From JAEINY01 sp942490535 (lineage in GTDB: Bacteria; Bacteroidota; Bacteroidia; Bacteroidales; Marinilabiliaceae): a stretch of 64,000 nucleotides of DNA. Each line of letters starts with the position of its first letter. Within the stretch, counting starts at the first letter, position 1. Below are positions 29,201 to 36,610 of this stretch, one piece after another. The stretch lies in assembly GCA_942490535.1 (NCBI GenBank), contig CALNXQ010000002.1, forward strand, positions 558,001-622,000, read 5' to 3'. The notes under the pieces were generated by a model, which made no database searches, was not told the DNA's origin, and saw only the letters and a list, made by a program, of their open reading frames with translations. The position numbers and the translations under genes were made by a program.

Positions 29201-29650
29201 ATGAAAACAAAAAGAGAAAAGCAAACAGGTTTACTGAAAACAGTTGTTTTAAGCGGCATGATTGTCGGGGCTTTACCACTTTCAGCCAACGCCAGCGATT
29301 TATTTAGCTATGGTGACCTGGGATCGGGAGCTGAAGTTCGGTCAAGTCTGCTTGATAAATACGGCTCGCCTTTGAATGCCTACCAAAACCAACTTACTGA
29401 CTATGTTTTAGGTGAAGCCAAGTGTGGCGAAGGAAAATGTGGTGAGGGAAAGTGTGGCGAAGGTGAAAAGAAAACAGAAGCTAAAAAAGCTGAAACTAAA
29501 ACCACTGAAGCTAAGACAACCGAAGCCAAAAGTGGAGAAGGCGAAAAGAAAGCAGAAACCAAAGAAGGAAAAGCTAAAAAAGCAGAAGCAAAAAAAACAG
29601 AAACAAAAACCACAGAACATAAATGTGGTGAAGGAAAATGTGGCCAATAG
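29201..29650 (+). CDS. secreted RiPP precursor peptide with EGKCG motifs (HvfA/bufferin-like)
   Basis: The 149-residue protein starts with a signal peptide (TVVLSGMIVGALPLSANA), then a conserved-looking segment DLFSYGDLGSGAEVRSSLL. The core region has Cys at 75, 80, 85, 142 and 147. EGKCG occurs at 77-81, 82-86 and 144-148, and the related EAKCG and EHKCG at 72-76 and 139-143. Between the Cys clusters lies a Lys/Glu/Thr/Ala-rich linker containing KSGEGEKKAE (110-119), a copy of KCGEGEKKTE with Cys replaced by Ser111. In Haemophilus HvfA, Cys in EGKCG motifs is converted by a DUF692 enzyme to thiooxazole-type groups that bind copper (family knowledge). Here the following genes are that enzyme and its partner, so a modified, exported metal-binding peptide is the best reading. 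Confidence 0.88.
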   Translation: MKTKREKQTGLLKTVVLSGMIVGALPLSANASDLFSYGDLGSGAEVRSSLLDKYGSPLNAYQNQLTDYVLGEAKCGEGKCGEGKCGEGEKKTEAKKAETKTTEAKTTEAKSGEGEKKAETKEGKAKKAEAKKTETKTTEHKCGEGKCGQ

Positions 29651-29847
29651 AGTGTGAGTATTAGTCTATCAGGAGTCTCAATGCGAATCATCTTTCCATT
29701 GAGTACTCCTTTAACACAAAGGTAAAAGACAGAAGAAAAAGGGATAGAGTTAAAAGGATACAGCATTGTGCCTTGTCCTTTTAACTTTATACTTGTTTTT
29801 TTTACCAGCCTTATATAAGCACTCCTTCAATATAAACTAAACACACC

Positions 29848-30684
29848 ATGAACACTTCAATTGGCATTGGGTTTCGACGTGATTTTGCAGATGAGTTTCT
29901 AAAAAACACTCACTTCAAACCTGATTTTATAGAATTTGCTCCTGAAAACTGGATGGGAATGGGTGGTTCCTGGAAGAAAAAACTGGACCAGGTGGCCGAG
30001 CGCTATCCGGTCACCTGCCATGGCTTGTCTTTATCCATTGGTAGCCCGGACGAACTGGATTGGGAATTCCTAAAAAATTTAAAAGTCTTCCTGAATACCT
30101 ACCATGTTGAGATATACTCCGAACACCTCTCTTTTTCAAAGGCAGCTAATGCCCATCTGTACGACCTGCTGCCAATTCCATTTCGGGAAGATGCCGTAAA
30201 ACACGTTGCCGAGCGCATTCGTCTGGTTCAGGATTTCCTGGAGCGCCCCCTGGCCATCGAAAATGTATCCTACTACACGCCTGTAGCAGCAGAAATGGAC
30301 GAGATCACATTTATCAACCAGGTCATTGAGGAAGCAAACTGCCAGTTATTGCTGGATGTGAATAATGTATATGTCAATGCCTTTAATCACCACTACCAGG
30401 CGAAGGAATTTATTCAACAATTACCGCTGAACAAAGTGGCGTACATTCACATGGCCGGCCATGAAAAAATAGCACCAGACCTGATCATCGACACCCATGG
30501 ACAGCCCATCATTGACCCTGTCTATGACCTATTTGACTATGCCGCTCAATTACTAAGACCCGTTCCCGTATTGCTGGAACGCGATTTTAACATTCCGGAA
30601 ACAAATGAACTCATCACTGAAATGAACGTACTCAAAAGGATAGCCATTAACCACTGGGAGGAAAGTTATGTTATTAAAAGCTGA
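29848..30684 (+). CDS. DUF692 multinuclear non-heme iron oxygenase (MNIO), HvfB/BufB-like
   Basis: The 278-residue TIM-barrel protein carries the whole DUF692 metal-ligand set: His58 (TCHGLSLSIGS), Glu92-His93 (YSEHLSFS), Glu138-Asn139 (IENVSYY), Asp170 with Asn172 (LLLDVNNVYVNAFNH), His201 and His205 (HMAGHE), Asp215 with His217 (DTHGQPI) and Glu244 (LLERD). MNIOs bind two or three irons and use O2 to rearrange Cys or Asp residues of RiPP precursors (MbnB, TglH, BufB, HvfB). The cytoplasmic enzyme would act on the precursor encoded 197 bp upstream. Its stop overlaps the partner gene by 17 bp. Confidence 0.95.
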   Translation: MNTSIGIGFRRDFADEFLKNTHFKPDFIEFAPENWMGMGGSWKKKLDQVAERYPVTCHGLSLSIGSPDELDWEFLKNLKVFLNTYHVEIYSEHLSFSKAANAHLYDLLPIPFREDAVKHVAERIRLVQDFLERPLAIENVSYYTPVAAEMDEITFINQVIEEANCQLLLDVNNVYVNAFNHHYQAKEFIQQLPLNKVAYIHMAGHEKIAPDLIIDTHGQPIIDPVYDLFDYAAQLLRPVPVLLERDFNIPETNELITEMNVLKRIAINHWEESYVIKS

Positions 30685-31417
30685 CACCAAACACATTCAG
30701 GAGCAACTGGCCGATTATTGCCGTACCGGTGTTGAAAGGCCCATTGAAGGAACACGCGCCGACCGCTTACCTCAATACCGGCGTTTGGTCTATAACATGA
30801 TTAAAAACACCATGACATCGGCCTTCCCCATCACTGAAGAATGGCTTCCTGCCGAGGAGTGGGATACATTGGTCTATGACTTTTTCGCCCAACACCAGGC
30901 GCAAACCCCATCCATCTGGAAACTACCCGAAGAGTTTGTGGATTTTGTGACCGGTGCCTATTACGCCACAACTTTTCATAAACCAGCCCTCAACGATTTA
31001 TTGCGCTTTGAGTGGCTGGAAATTGAAGTACACACCCTGCCAGACTGTGATGAACCCCTTGCCCGTTCAAAAACATTTACCCTTGGCAGCCCATTAACAC
31101 TCAACCCCTACTTTCGCATTCAACAGGCCTCTTTTCCCATTCATTTGATGAATGCCGGTGAAGCCGCCAAACACGAAGGCCAATGGTTTATTTTAATCGT
31201 TCGTGAAATGGATTCAGGCCGGGTGAAGTTTATTCGCCTGTCGGTGTTACATGCCGTATTATTGGAGAAGTTACATGAACAGCCCCAGACACTTCAATCC
31301 ATTTTGCCAGTGGTCACCTCATTATTCGGCATCACTGATATAAAAACAACGACAGATCATTTATCCACCTTCTGTCAGGATATGATCATACAAGGCGTTT
31401 TAATCATTACCGGTTAA
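30668..31417 (+). CDS. DUF2063-family MNIO partner protein (HvfC/BufC-like)
   Basis: The 249-residue protein begins with the DUF2063 helical domain (about 5-95; YCRTGVERPIEGTRADRLPQYRRLVYNMIKNTMTSAFPITEEWL), older annotated as DNA-binding, and has a C-terminal domain (about 120-249) with RIQQASFPIH and FIRLSVLHAVLLEKL, probably a RiPP-recognition-type winged helix. Partners of this kind bind the precursor and present it to the MNIO. The start at 30668 overlaps the MNIO stop by 17 bp and has an unusually good ribosome-binding site, GGAGGAAAG, so the pair is coupled. It is the last gene of the operon, with a terminator 156 bp on. Confidence 0.92.
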   Translation: MLLKADTKHIQEQLADYCRTGVERPIEGTRADRLPQYRRLVYNMIKNTMTSAFPITEEWLPAEEWDTLVYDFFAQHQAQTPSIWKLPEEFVDFVTGAYYATTFHKPALNDLLRFEWLEIEVHTLPDCDEPLARSKTFTLGSPLTLNPYFRIQQASFPIHLMNAGEAAKHEGQWFILIVREMDSGRVKFIRLSVLHAVLLEKLHEQPQTLQSILPVVTSLFGITDIKTTTDHLSTFCQDMIIQGVLIITG

Positions 31418-31455
31418 CCATAGAACGAATGAGTACTGCCAAGCATGTAGTTTTA

Positions 31456-31498
31456 AACCGCAAAGGCGCAAAGACGCAGAGAAAAACCTTGGCGCCTT
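31456..31498 (+). repeat. CGCAAAGGCGCAAAGACGC dispersed repeat
   Basis: Contains CCGCAAAGGCGCAAAGACGC and a hairpin AAGGCGC (31463-31469) with GCGCCTT (31492-31498). Similar pieces lie after serB (42156-42181), after the M1 peptidase (about 50843-50866) and before the LytS kinase (about 52969-53060). Confidence 0.55.
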
Positions 31499-31572
31499 AT
31501 ACCACCCGGGAGATGAATGATGAATATACTACGGAGTGCAATTATCCGGATCCAATGGAAAAGTAAGGACAT

Positions 31573-31609
31573 AAAAAAAGAGGTTGAAATAACTTTCAAC
31601 CTCTTTTTT
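31573..31609. terminator. bidirectional terminator between RiPP operon and tRNA operon
   Basis: AAAAAAAGAGGTTGAAA and TTTCAACCTCTTTTTT form a perfect stem around TAAC with A/T runs on both sides, four bases beyond the tRNA-Thr 3' end. Confidence 0.9.
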
Positions 31610-31612
31610 GTG

Positions 31613-31684
31613 AGCCAATGACGAGAATTGAACTCGTGACCTCTTCCTTACCAAGGAAGCGCTCTACCCCTGAGCTACATCGGC
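31613..31684 (-). tRNA. tRNA-Thr (anticodon GGT)
   Basis: Acceptor GCCGATG pairs with CATTGGC (one G-T). The D-arm is GCTCAGGGGTAGAGC. The anticodon stem CTTCC/GGAAG encloses TTGGTAA, giving GGT. The T-arm is ACGAGTTCAATTCTCGT. CCA is not encoded. It lies 57 bp after tRNA-Gly on the same strand. Confidence 0.96.
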
Positions 31685-31741
31685 AACATGTTAAAACGTT
31701 TTCTTTTCAGAACCCCGCATTAACAAACCATTAAACCCCTG

Positions 31742-31814
<73 letters not shown>

Positions 31815-31860
31815 GTTTGCTATCCGTTTGATAGCGGCGTGCTTTCTTACAAGCGCGGTG

Positions 31861-31891
31861 CAAAAGTAGAAAACTTTTGGTTTCCTGCAAA
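31861..31891 (-). promoter_or_regulatory. promoter of tRNA-Gly/tRNA-Thr operon
   Basis: On the minus strand TTTG (31891-31888), a 19-bp spacer and TACTTTTG (31868-31861) match the Bacteroidota consensus exactly, 46 bp before the tRNA-Gly 5' end. Confidence 0.75.
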
Positions 31892-33123
31892 TAGCTATGC
31901 CTATTTTTCGCTCCTTTTTTTCATGTTTTTTTCAGGCATTCGTAGCTCGAATTTGAAATTCAAGGCCTTATATTTTTCCTGAATATCTCCTTTTTTTACT
32001 CCAGCAATGAATAAAGAAACAATAGTGAAACGTTTCAGAATGGTAGTATCCCACTTTACCCAGGCCGGAACATCCAAGTTTTAGTACATCCCGGGCGCAC
32101 TCCCCTCAACCATAGCCGCAACTGAAAATGTCCATCGTATGTAATCCTTTTGTTAATGTTCACTAGTAAATTATTAAAATGACCGAATATGAAGCAACCC
32201 TGAATGGGTTAAACATGAAATGCGAATGCGTGATTATCTAATTGAGGCGCACAATTGTTTTGTAAATCGAATAGCATTTCTGCTGGCGCCTTTGTTTATG
32301 GAACTTATACACCCCTTACAGGAGACATTAAATGATAATGGATTTATAGCGTAACTGTCGTACCGTGATTATTGGTGGTGACTTTGGCAAGCGGGGGTAG
32401 TTAAAAACTTGGCCCAGCACCTGCCGCAACGCGCACATTTAGCTCAGCGGGGGGGGTATCTGCCGCAGAAAATGCATCTATACAGATATAGATCGATATC
32501 CAACACATTAGAAACGCCAATTTTCCATATAGACTACTTCACAATGGCCGAAAAGGTGAGCAATGGTATTCAAGTTTTATACGAAATAATGAAAGCCGCA
32601 TTTCAATCCCCCTGTGGCAGGGGGAATTAGGGGGTAAGTAAAAACAAAAGCCCGGCCACCATTCTCAGGCGCCAGGCTTTTCATTTGTCTTTCTCTTCTC
32701 TTTTACTGCACAATGGTAGTTGAAAACTACCGCTTAAATACGACGTAATTGAAAATTACGCCGAGCAACTGCCATGCTGCGTATATTCAGCTTAGCGGGG
32801 ATCCACACTCAAAAACTTCGCAATCCCCGGATTATATATACTAAACCCATAATCATAATGAGTCTGCCCCATTCATCATGTCCGGGTCGCGTTCGCTACC
32901 CTGATACCCATACCGGTAAGTGTTCCATTACTCATCAACAACTATCCTGCATGAGGCGTATTAAGTCACCACCTCGTTAGGTGAACAATCACGTAAAGAT
33001 ATCAATTTTATGCAATGCTCATCCGTTGGGGGATCTCCCTCCAATCCACTGGAACCCACCCCGCCCGAACACCCATTCACCCATTCCGAACATTTCACCC
33101 TCGCTTAACACTGTGAACTACCC
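31892..33123. other. 1.2-kb non-coding region with hairpins and repeats
   Basis: No gene is recognised. A direct repeat (AAAAnTTnC, then GCAnCTGCC and AGCTnAGCGGGG) occurs at 32405-32453 and 32754-32801. Two hairpins with the same GAA loop lie at 32715-32731 and 32744-32760. AAAAGCC/GGCTTTT at 32646-32681 could be a terminator. A 44-codon ORF at 32220-32354 (MRMRDYLIEAHNCFVNRIAF) has a hydrophobic centre but no other support. An ORF at 32409-32630 covers the repeats and looks non-coding. Confidence 0.5.
32715..32760. repeat. pair of GAA-loop hairpins
   Basis: GGTAGTT-GAA-AACTACC (32715-32731) and CGTAATT-GAA-AATTACG (32744-32760) are perfect 7-bp hairpins that differ by compensating changes in the arms but keep the loop, like REP-type elements. 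Confidence 0.6.
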
Positions 33124-33131
33124 TACTTTTG
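33124..33131 (+). promoter_or_regulatory. candidate -7 box TACTTTTG for GH20-CBM9-GH29 operon
   Basis: TACTTTTG fits TAnnTTTG and lies 23 bp before the GH20 start. It also supports 33155 as the start rather than the open frame from 32981, which would begin upstream of the promoter. No clear -33 TTG is seen. Confidence 0.5.
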
Positions 33132-33154
33132 TAAGCAAAATAAAGACAATTCAC

Positions 33155-35443
33155 ATGAAACGATTTCTTTCGCTTTTTTCGATACTTGTTTCACTGGCCT
33201 TTGTCGGCTGTGAACAGACTATAAAGATAGAGTCACCGGCTCTCATTCCGCAGCCGGCTGAGCTTAGCGTCCAGGAAGGGTACTACGCACTTCCGTTCCA
33301 CCTGACTCTTTCTGCCGAGACAGATAATGCCTCTGCCTTGGCCACTCTCTTTCAAGCGCAATTACATGGCGATGGCTATACATCCATGACTGTGAATGCC
33401 TCCTCGCTGGAAAATGCCCCTAAAACGATCCGGCTGGTGAACGGCGAAACGGCTCATCCCGAAGGCTATGAGCTGATCATCACAGCGGATGGCATCACTA
33501 TTTCAGCGGCTAATAGCACCGGTTGGTTCTATGGCTTACAAACCCTGCGTCAGTTGCTACCAGCCAATGGCAACGGTAAACACATAGAACTTCCTTTATT
33601 GAAGATAACAGATGCACCCCGCTTTGCATACCGGGGCATGCACCTGGATGTATCCCGCCATTTCTTTACCCTGGAAGAACTAAAACACTTTGCTGATGAG
33701 ATGGTGAAGTACAAACTCAATAAACTGCACCTGCACCTGACCGATGATCAGGGCTGGCGTTTGCAGATTGATAAATATCCGCTCTTAACAGAAAAAGGCG
33801 CCTGGCGTCTGCACGATAGAAATGATAGCTTATGCATTAAACGAGCGGAGGAAGATCCTACGTTCATCCTCCCGGAGAAAAACTATAAAACCGTTGATGG
33901 GGTGAAAATGTACGGTGGTTACTACACTAAAGCGGAGATGCGTGCATTCATCCAATACGCCAGCGAGCGTCACATCGAAATCATCCCTGAGATAGATGTA
34001 CCGGGTCACTTCATGGCAGCCATTGAAAACTACCCCTACCTCTCCTGTACCAACGCAGCCGGTTGGGGCGATCACTTCTCGTTTCCGGCCTGTTTGGGAA
34101 AAGACACGTCCTATGAATTCATTGAAAACATATTGAGCGAAGTGGCCGAATTATTCCCGTCGGAATACGTGCACATTGGGGGTGACGAAGTGAATAAGGC
34201 TGAATGGGAGAAATGTCCCAAATGTCAGGCAGCCATCAAAAAGCATCAACTGAAGAATGAGCACGAACTGCAATCTCACTTCAACCATCACATCGAAGCC
34301 TTTTTAGCCGATAAAGGGAAAAAGCTTTTGGGATGGGATGAAATTGTAGAAGGTGGTTTATCCAAAAAATCAACAGTGATGTGGTGGCGTAACTGGGCCC
34401 CTCATACCATTCGTGGGGCGGCAGAGAATGGCAACGATGTCATTGTGACGCCTGATTTCGAGTATTACTTCGATTTCCCTTACACCGCTACTCCGCTTCG
34501 CAAAACCTATGACTTTGAACCCGTACCAACAGGCTTCACACCTGAAATGACCCAGCACATCATTGGTGTACAAGCAAATATCTGGACCGAGCGCATACCT
34601 AATCAGGACCGCCTCTATTTTATGTCGATGCCGCGCATGCTCGCCTTGGCTGAAGCAGGGTGGACCGCAGCGAAAGATAAAAACTACGATGATTTCTTCC
34701 AGCGAGTGATCAGTCGTTTTGATCATTTCGATGCCCAAAATCTGTTCTATCACCTGCCTCCCCTGGAAGGACTGGATGATAAAGTGGTTTTTACCGATCA
34801 GGCCACACTGACCATCACCATTCCATTGAGCGACATGCAAGTGTATTATACGACTGATGGTACGGCTCCAACGCAGCAATCCACACGCTATCACGGACCA
34901 GTGACCATCACTGAAAGTTGCCAGGTGCGGATGCGGGCTTATCGCAACCAGGTGTTCAGTGAGATCTTTGAATCAGACTTTGAGAAGCAAGTCTTTGCCG
35001 AGCCGGTGACCGTCAATGGACAGGTCGGTTTAACACGGGCCGTTCATTTGGGTAAATACCGGCATCTGAAAGACATCCCAATGGATCAAAAACCTGCTCA
35101 AACCACCATTGAATCCATCATTGGTCTGGGTGAATACGATGGAAAAGAAAACTTCGCACTGATTTTTGAGGGCTATTTCAATGCTCCTAAAGAAGGGATC
35201 TACACGTTCTATACCTCATCGGATGACGGTGATCAGCTTTATGTGCAAAACCGCATGGTGGTTGACAACGGTGGAAGTCATGCCACCCGCGAGCGCAGCG
35301 GCATGATGGCCCTGAAAACCGGTTTACACCCCATCCGCTTGATCTATCGTCAGATTGGTGGAGGTTTATCCCTCAATATGTCGGTGAAGATCCCGGGCGA
35401 AGAAAAGAGGTTGGTTCAACCCTCTGATTTCATGACCAATTAA
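33155..35443 (+). CDS. GH20 beta-N-acetylhexosaminidase lipoprotein with PA14 domain
   Basis: The start at 33155 gives a lipoprotein signal (VSLAFVGC, Cys19). The 762-residue product has an N-terminal GH20b domain, a catalytic TIM barrel with the Asp-Glu pair D344-E345 in YVHIGGDEVNK, preceded by HLHLTDDQGWR and PEIDVPGH, then a chitobiase C-terminal-type domain (YYTTDGTAPT). A PA14 domain follows (FEGYFNAPKEGIYTFYTSSDDGDQLYV). It releases terminal GlcNAc or GalNAc from glycans by substrate-assisted catalysis. It heads a three-gene run with a CBM9-like lipoprotein (40 bp later) and a GH29 fucosidase, suggesting concerted trimming of host-like or fucosylated amino-sugar glycans. Confidence 0.95.
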   Translation: MKRFLSLFSILVSLAFVGCEQTIKIESPALIPQPAELSVQEGYYALPFHLTLSAETDNASALATLFQAQLHGDGYTSMTVNASSLENAPKTIRLVNGETAHPEGYELIITADGITISAANSTGWFYGLQTLRQLLPANGNGKHIELPLLKITDAPRFAYRGMHLDVSRHFFTLEELKHFADEMVKYKLNKLHLHLTDDQGWRLQIDKYPLLTEKGAWRLHDRNDSLCIKRAEEDPTFILPEKNYKTVDGVKMYGGYYTKAEMRAFIQYASERHIEIIPEIDVPGHFMAAIENYPYLSCTNAAGWGDHFSFPACLGKDTSYEFIENILSEVAELFPSEYVHIGGDEVNKAEWEKCPKCQAAIKKHQLKNEHELQSHFNHHIEAFLADKGKKLLGWDEIVEGGLSKKSTVMWWRNWAPHTIRGAAENGNDVIVTPDFEYYFDFPYTATPLRKTYDFEPVPTGFTPEMTQHIIGVQANIWTERIPNQDRLYFMSMPRMLALAEAGWTAAKDKNYDDFFQRVISRFDHFDAQNLFYHLPPLEGLDDKVVFTDQATLTITIPLSDMQVYYTTDGTAPTQQSTRYHGPVTITESCQVRMRAYRNQVFSEIFESDFEKQVFAEPVTVNGQVGLTRAVHLGKYRHLKDIPMDQKPAQTTIESIIGLGEYDGKENFALIFEGYFNAPKEGIYTFYTSSDDGDQLYVQNRMVVDNGGSHATRERSGMMALKTGLHPIRLIYRQIGGGLSLNMSVKIPGEEKRLVQPSDFMTN

Positions 35444-35483
35444 AACAAGCACACACAACGAATTATATTTATTTTCAAAGCCT

Positions 35484-36596
35484 ATGAAGTACATCATCAT
35501 CCTGCTTACGGTTCTGCTGACCAGTTGTCAGCAGCCGGCCAAACAGGAAAAGCAAGAAGCTGAGGGTGCACGGCCAATGGCATTGCCATCCTTCCAACCT
35601 AAAAACTACGTCTGTTACCGCACCCAAACCCCATTGATCCTTGATGGTCAATTGGATGAAACGGCCTGGCAGAATGCACCCTGGACCGATGACTTCCTGG
35701 ACATTGAAGGTGAAGCAAAAGAGAAACCCCTGTACCGCACCCGGGTTAAAATGCTGTGGGACGACCAGTATTTCTACGTGGCGGCCGAGTTGGAGGAACC
35801 ACACATCTGGGCCACCTTGACCGAACGGGATGCGGTCATCTTCATCGATAATGATTTTGAAGTGTTCATTGATCCCGATGGCGATACACATGGTTACTAC
35901 GAATACGAAGTCAATGCCTTTAATACGGTATGGGATTTAGTATTGGTTAAACCTTACCGCGAAGGTGGTCCTGCCATTAATAACTGGGACATCAACGGGC
36001 TGAAATCGGCCGTCCACGTTGACGGAACAGTGAATGATCCCTCTGACACCGATCGCAAATGGACCATTGAAGTGGCCTTTCCCCATACAGCATTGAATGA
36101 GTTCAACCCCTACCACAGTGCCAAACACGGCCGGCAATGGCGGGTCAACTTCAGCCGGGTGCAGTGGCAGGCCACTCATGTGGACGGCGTATACAAGAAA
36201 ACCATCAATCCGGAGACCGGTAAATCCTACCGTGAAGACAACTGGGTGTGGTCACCACAGGGAGTCATTGACATGCACCGCCCGGAATTATGGGGAATGG
36301 TGCAGTTCTCCGATGTCATCTCAGGCCAGGGCACAGATACCTTCACGTATCATCCGGATGAGGAGGTGAAGTGGGAATTATATACTCTTTACCATGCCCA
36401 AAAAGCCTGGTATAAAAGTAACGGACAATATACTACCCAACTCAGCCAATTAAGCAATGTGGGGATCGCCTCTTTTGCTTTTAATCCTGTTGTGGAAGTC
36501 ACCCAGTCCCTGTTCGAAGCACGTGCCTCACGGAAGGAGAGCGCTTTCATCTGGCACATTGACCAGAGCGGACGGACCTGGAAATCGAAAAAATAA
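35484..36596 (+). CDS. carbohydrate-binding family 9-like lipoprotein
   Basis: The 370-residue protein has a lipobox (LLTVLLTSC, Cys15) and a CBM9-like/DOMON-type sandwich spanning about 45-280: PLILDGQLDETAWQNAPWTDDF, VKMLWDDQYFYVAAELEEPHIW, IDNDFEVFIDPDGDTHGYYEYEVNA and WTIEVAFPH. It probably binds sugars at the cell surface and has no recognised catalytic residues. The remaining ~90 residues (LYHAQKAWYKSNGQYTTQL) form a short helical tail common in this family. The GH29 gene starts 14 bp after its stop, so they are cotranscribed. Confidence 0.88.
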   Translation: MKYIIILLTVLLTSCQQPAKQEKQEAEGARPMALPSFQPKNYVCYRTQTPLILDGQLDETAWQNAPWTDDFLDIEGEAKEKPLYRTRVKMLWDDQYFYVAAELEEPHIWATLTERDAVIFIDNDFEVFIDPDGDTHGYYEYEVNAFNTVWDLVLVKPYREGGPAINNWDINGLKSAVHVDGTVNDPSDTDRKWTIEVAFPHTALNEFNPYHSAKHGRQWRVNFSRVQWQATHVDGVYKKTINPETGKSYREDNWVWSPQGVIDMHRPELWGMVQFSDVISGQGTDTFTYHPDEEVKWELYTLYHAQKAWYKSNGQYTTQLSQLSNVGIASFAFNPVVEVTQSLFEARASRKESAFIWHIDQSGRTWKSKK

Positions 36597-36610
36597 TAAA
36601 CAGACATACA

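Noticed and set aside
29401..29766. Antisense ORFs over the precursor gene (for example 29401-29766 on the minus strand)
   Set aside because: They arise because the repetitive purine-rich precursor gene lacks stops in other frames; the signal peptide, motifs and operon position support only the plus-strand reading.
32435..32460. tRNA-like stretch ATTTAGCTCAGCGGGG
   Set aside because: Only a D-arm-like piece exists; no anticodon stem, T-arm or acceptor pairing follows.
32409..32630. 73-residue plus-strand ORF
   Set aside because: It spans repeat sequence, has unnatural composition and no start signal or homolog that I recognise.
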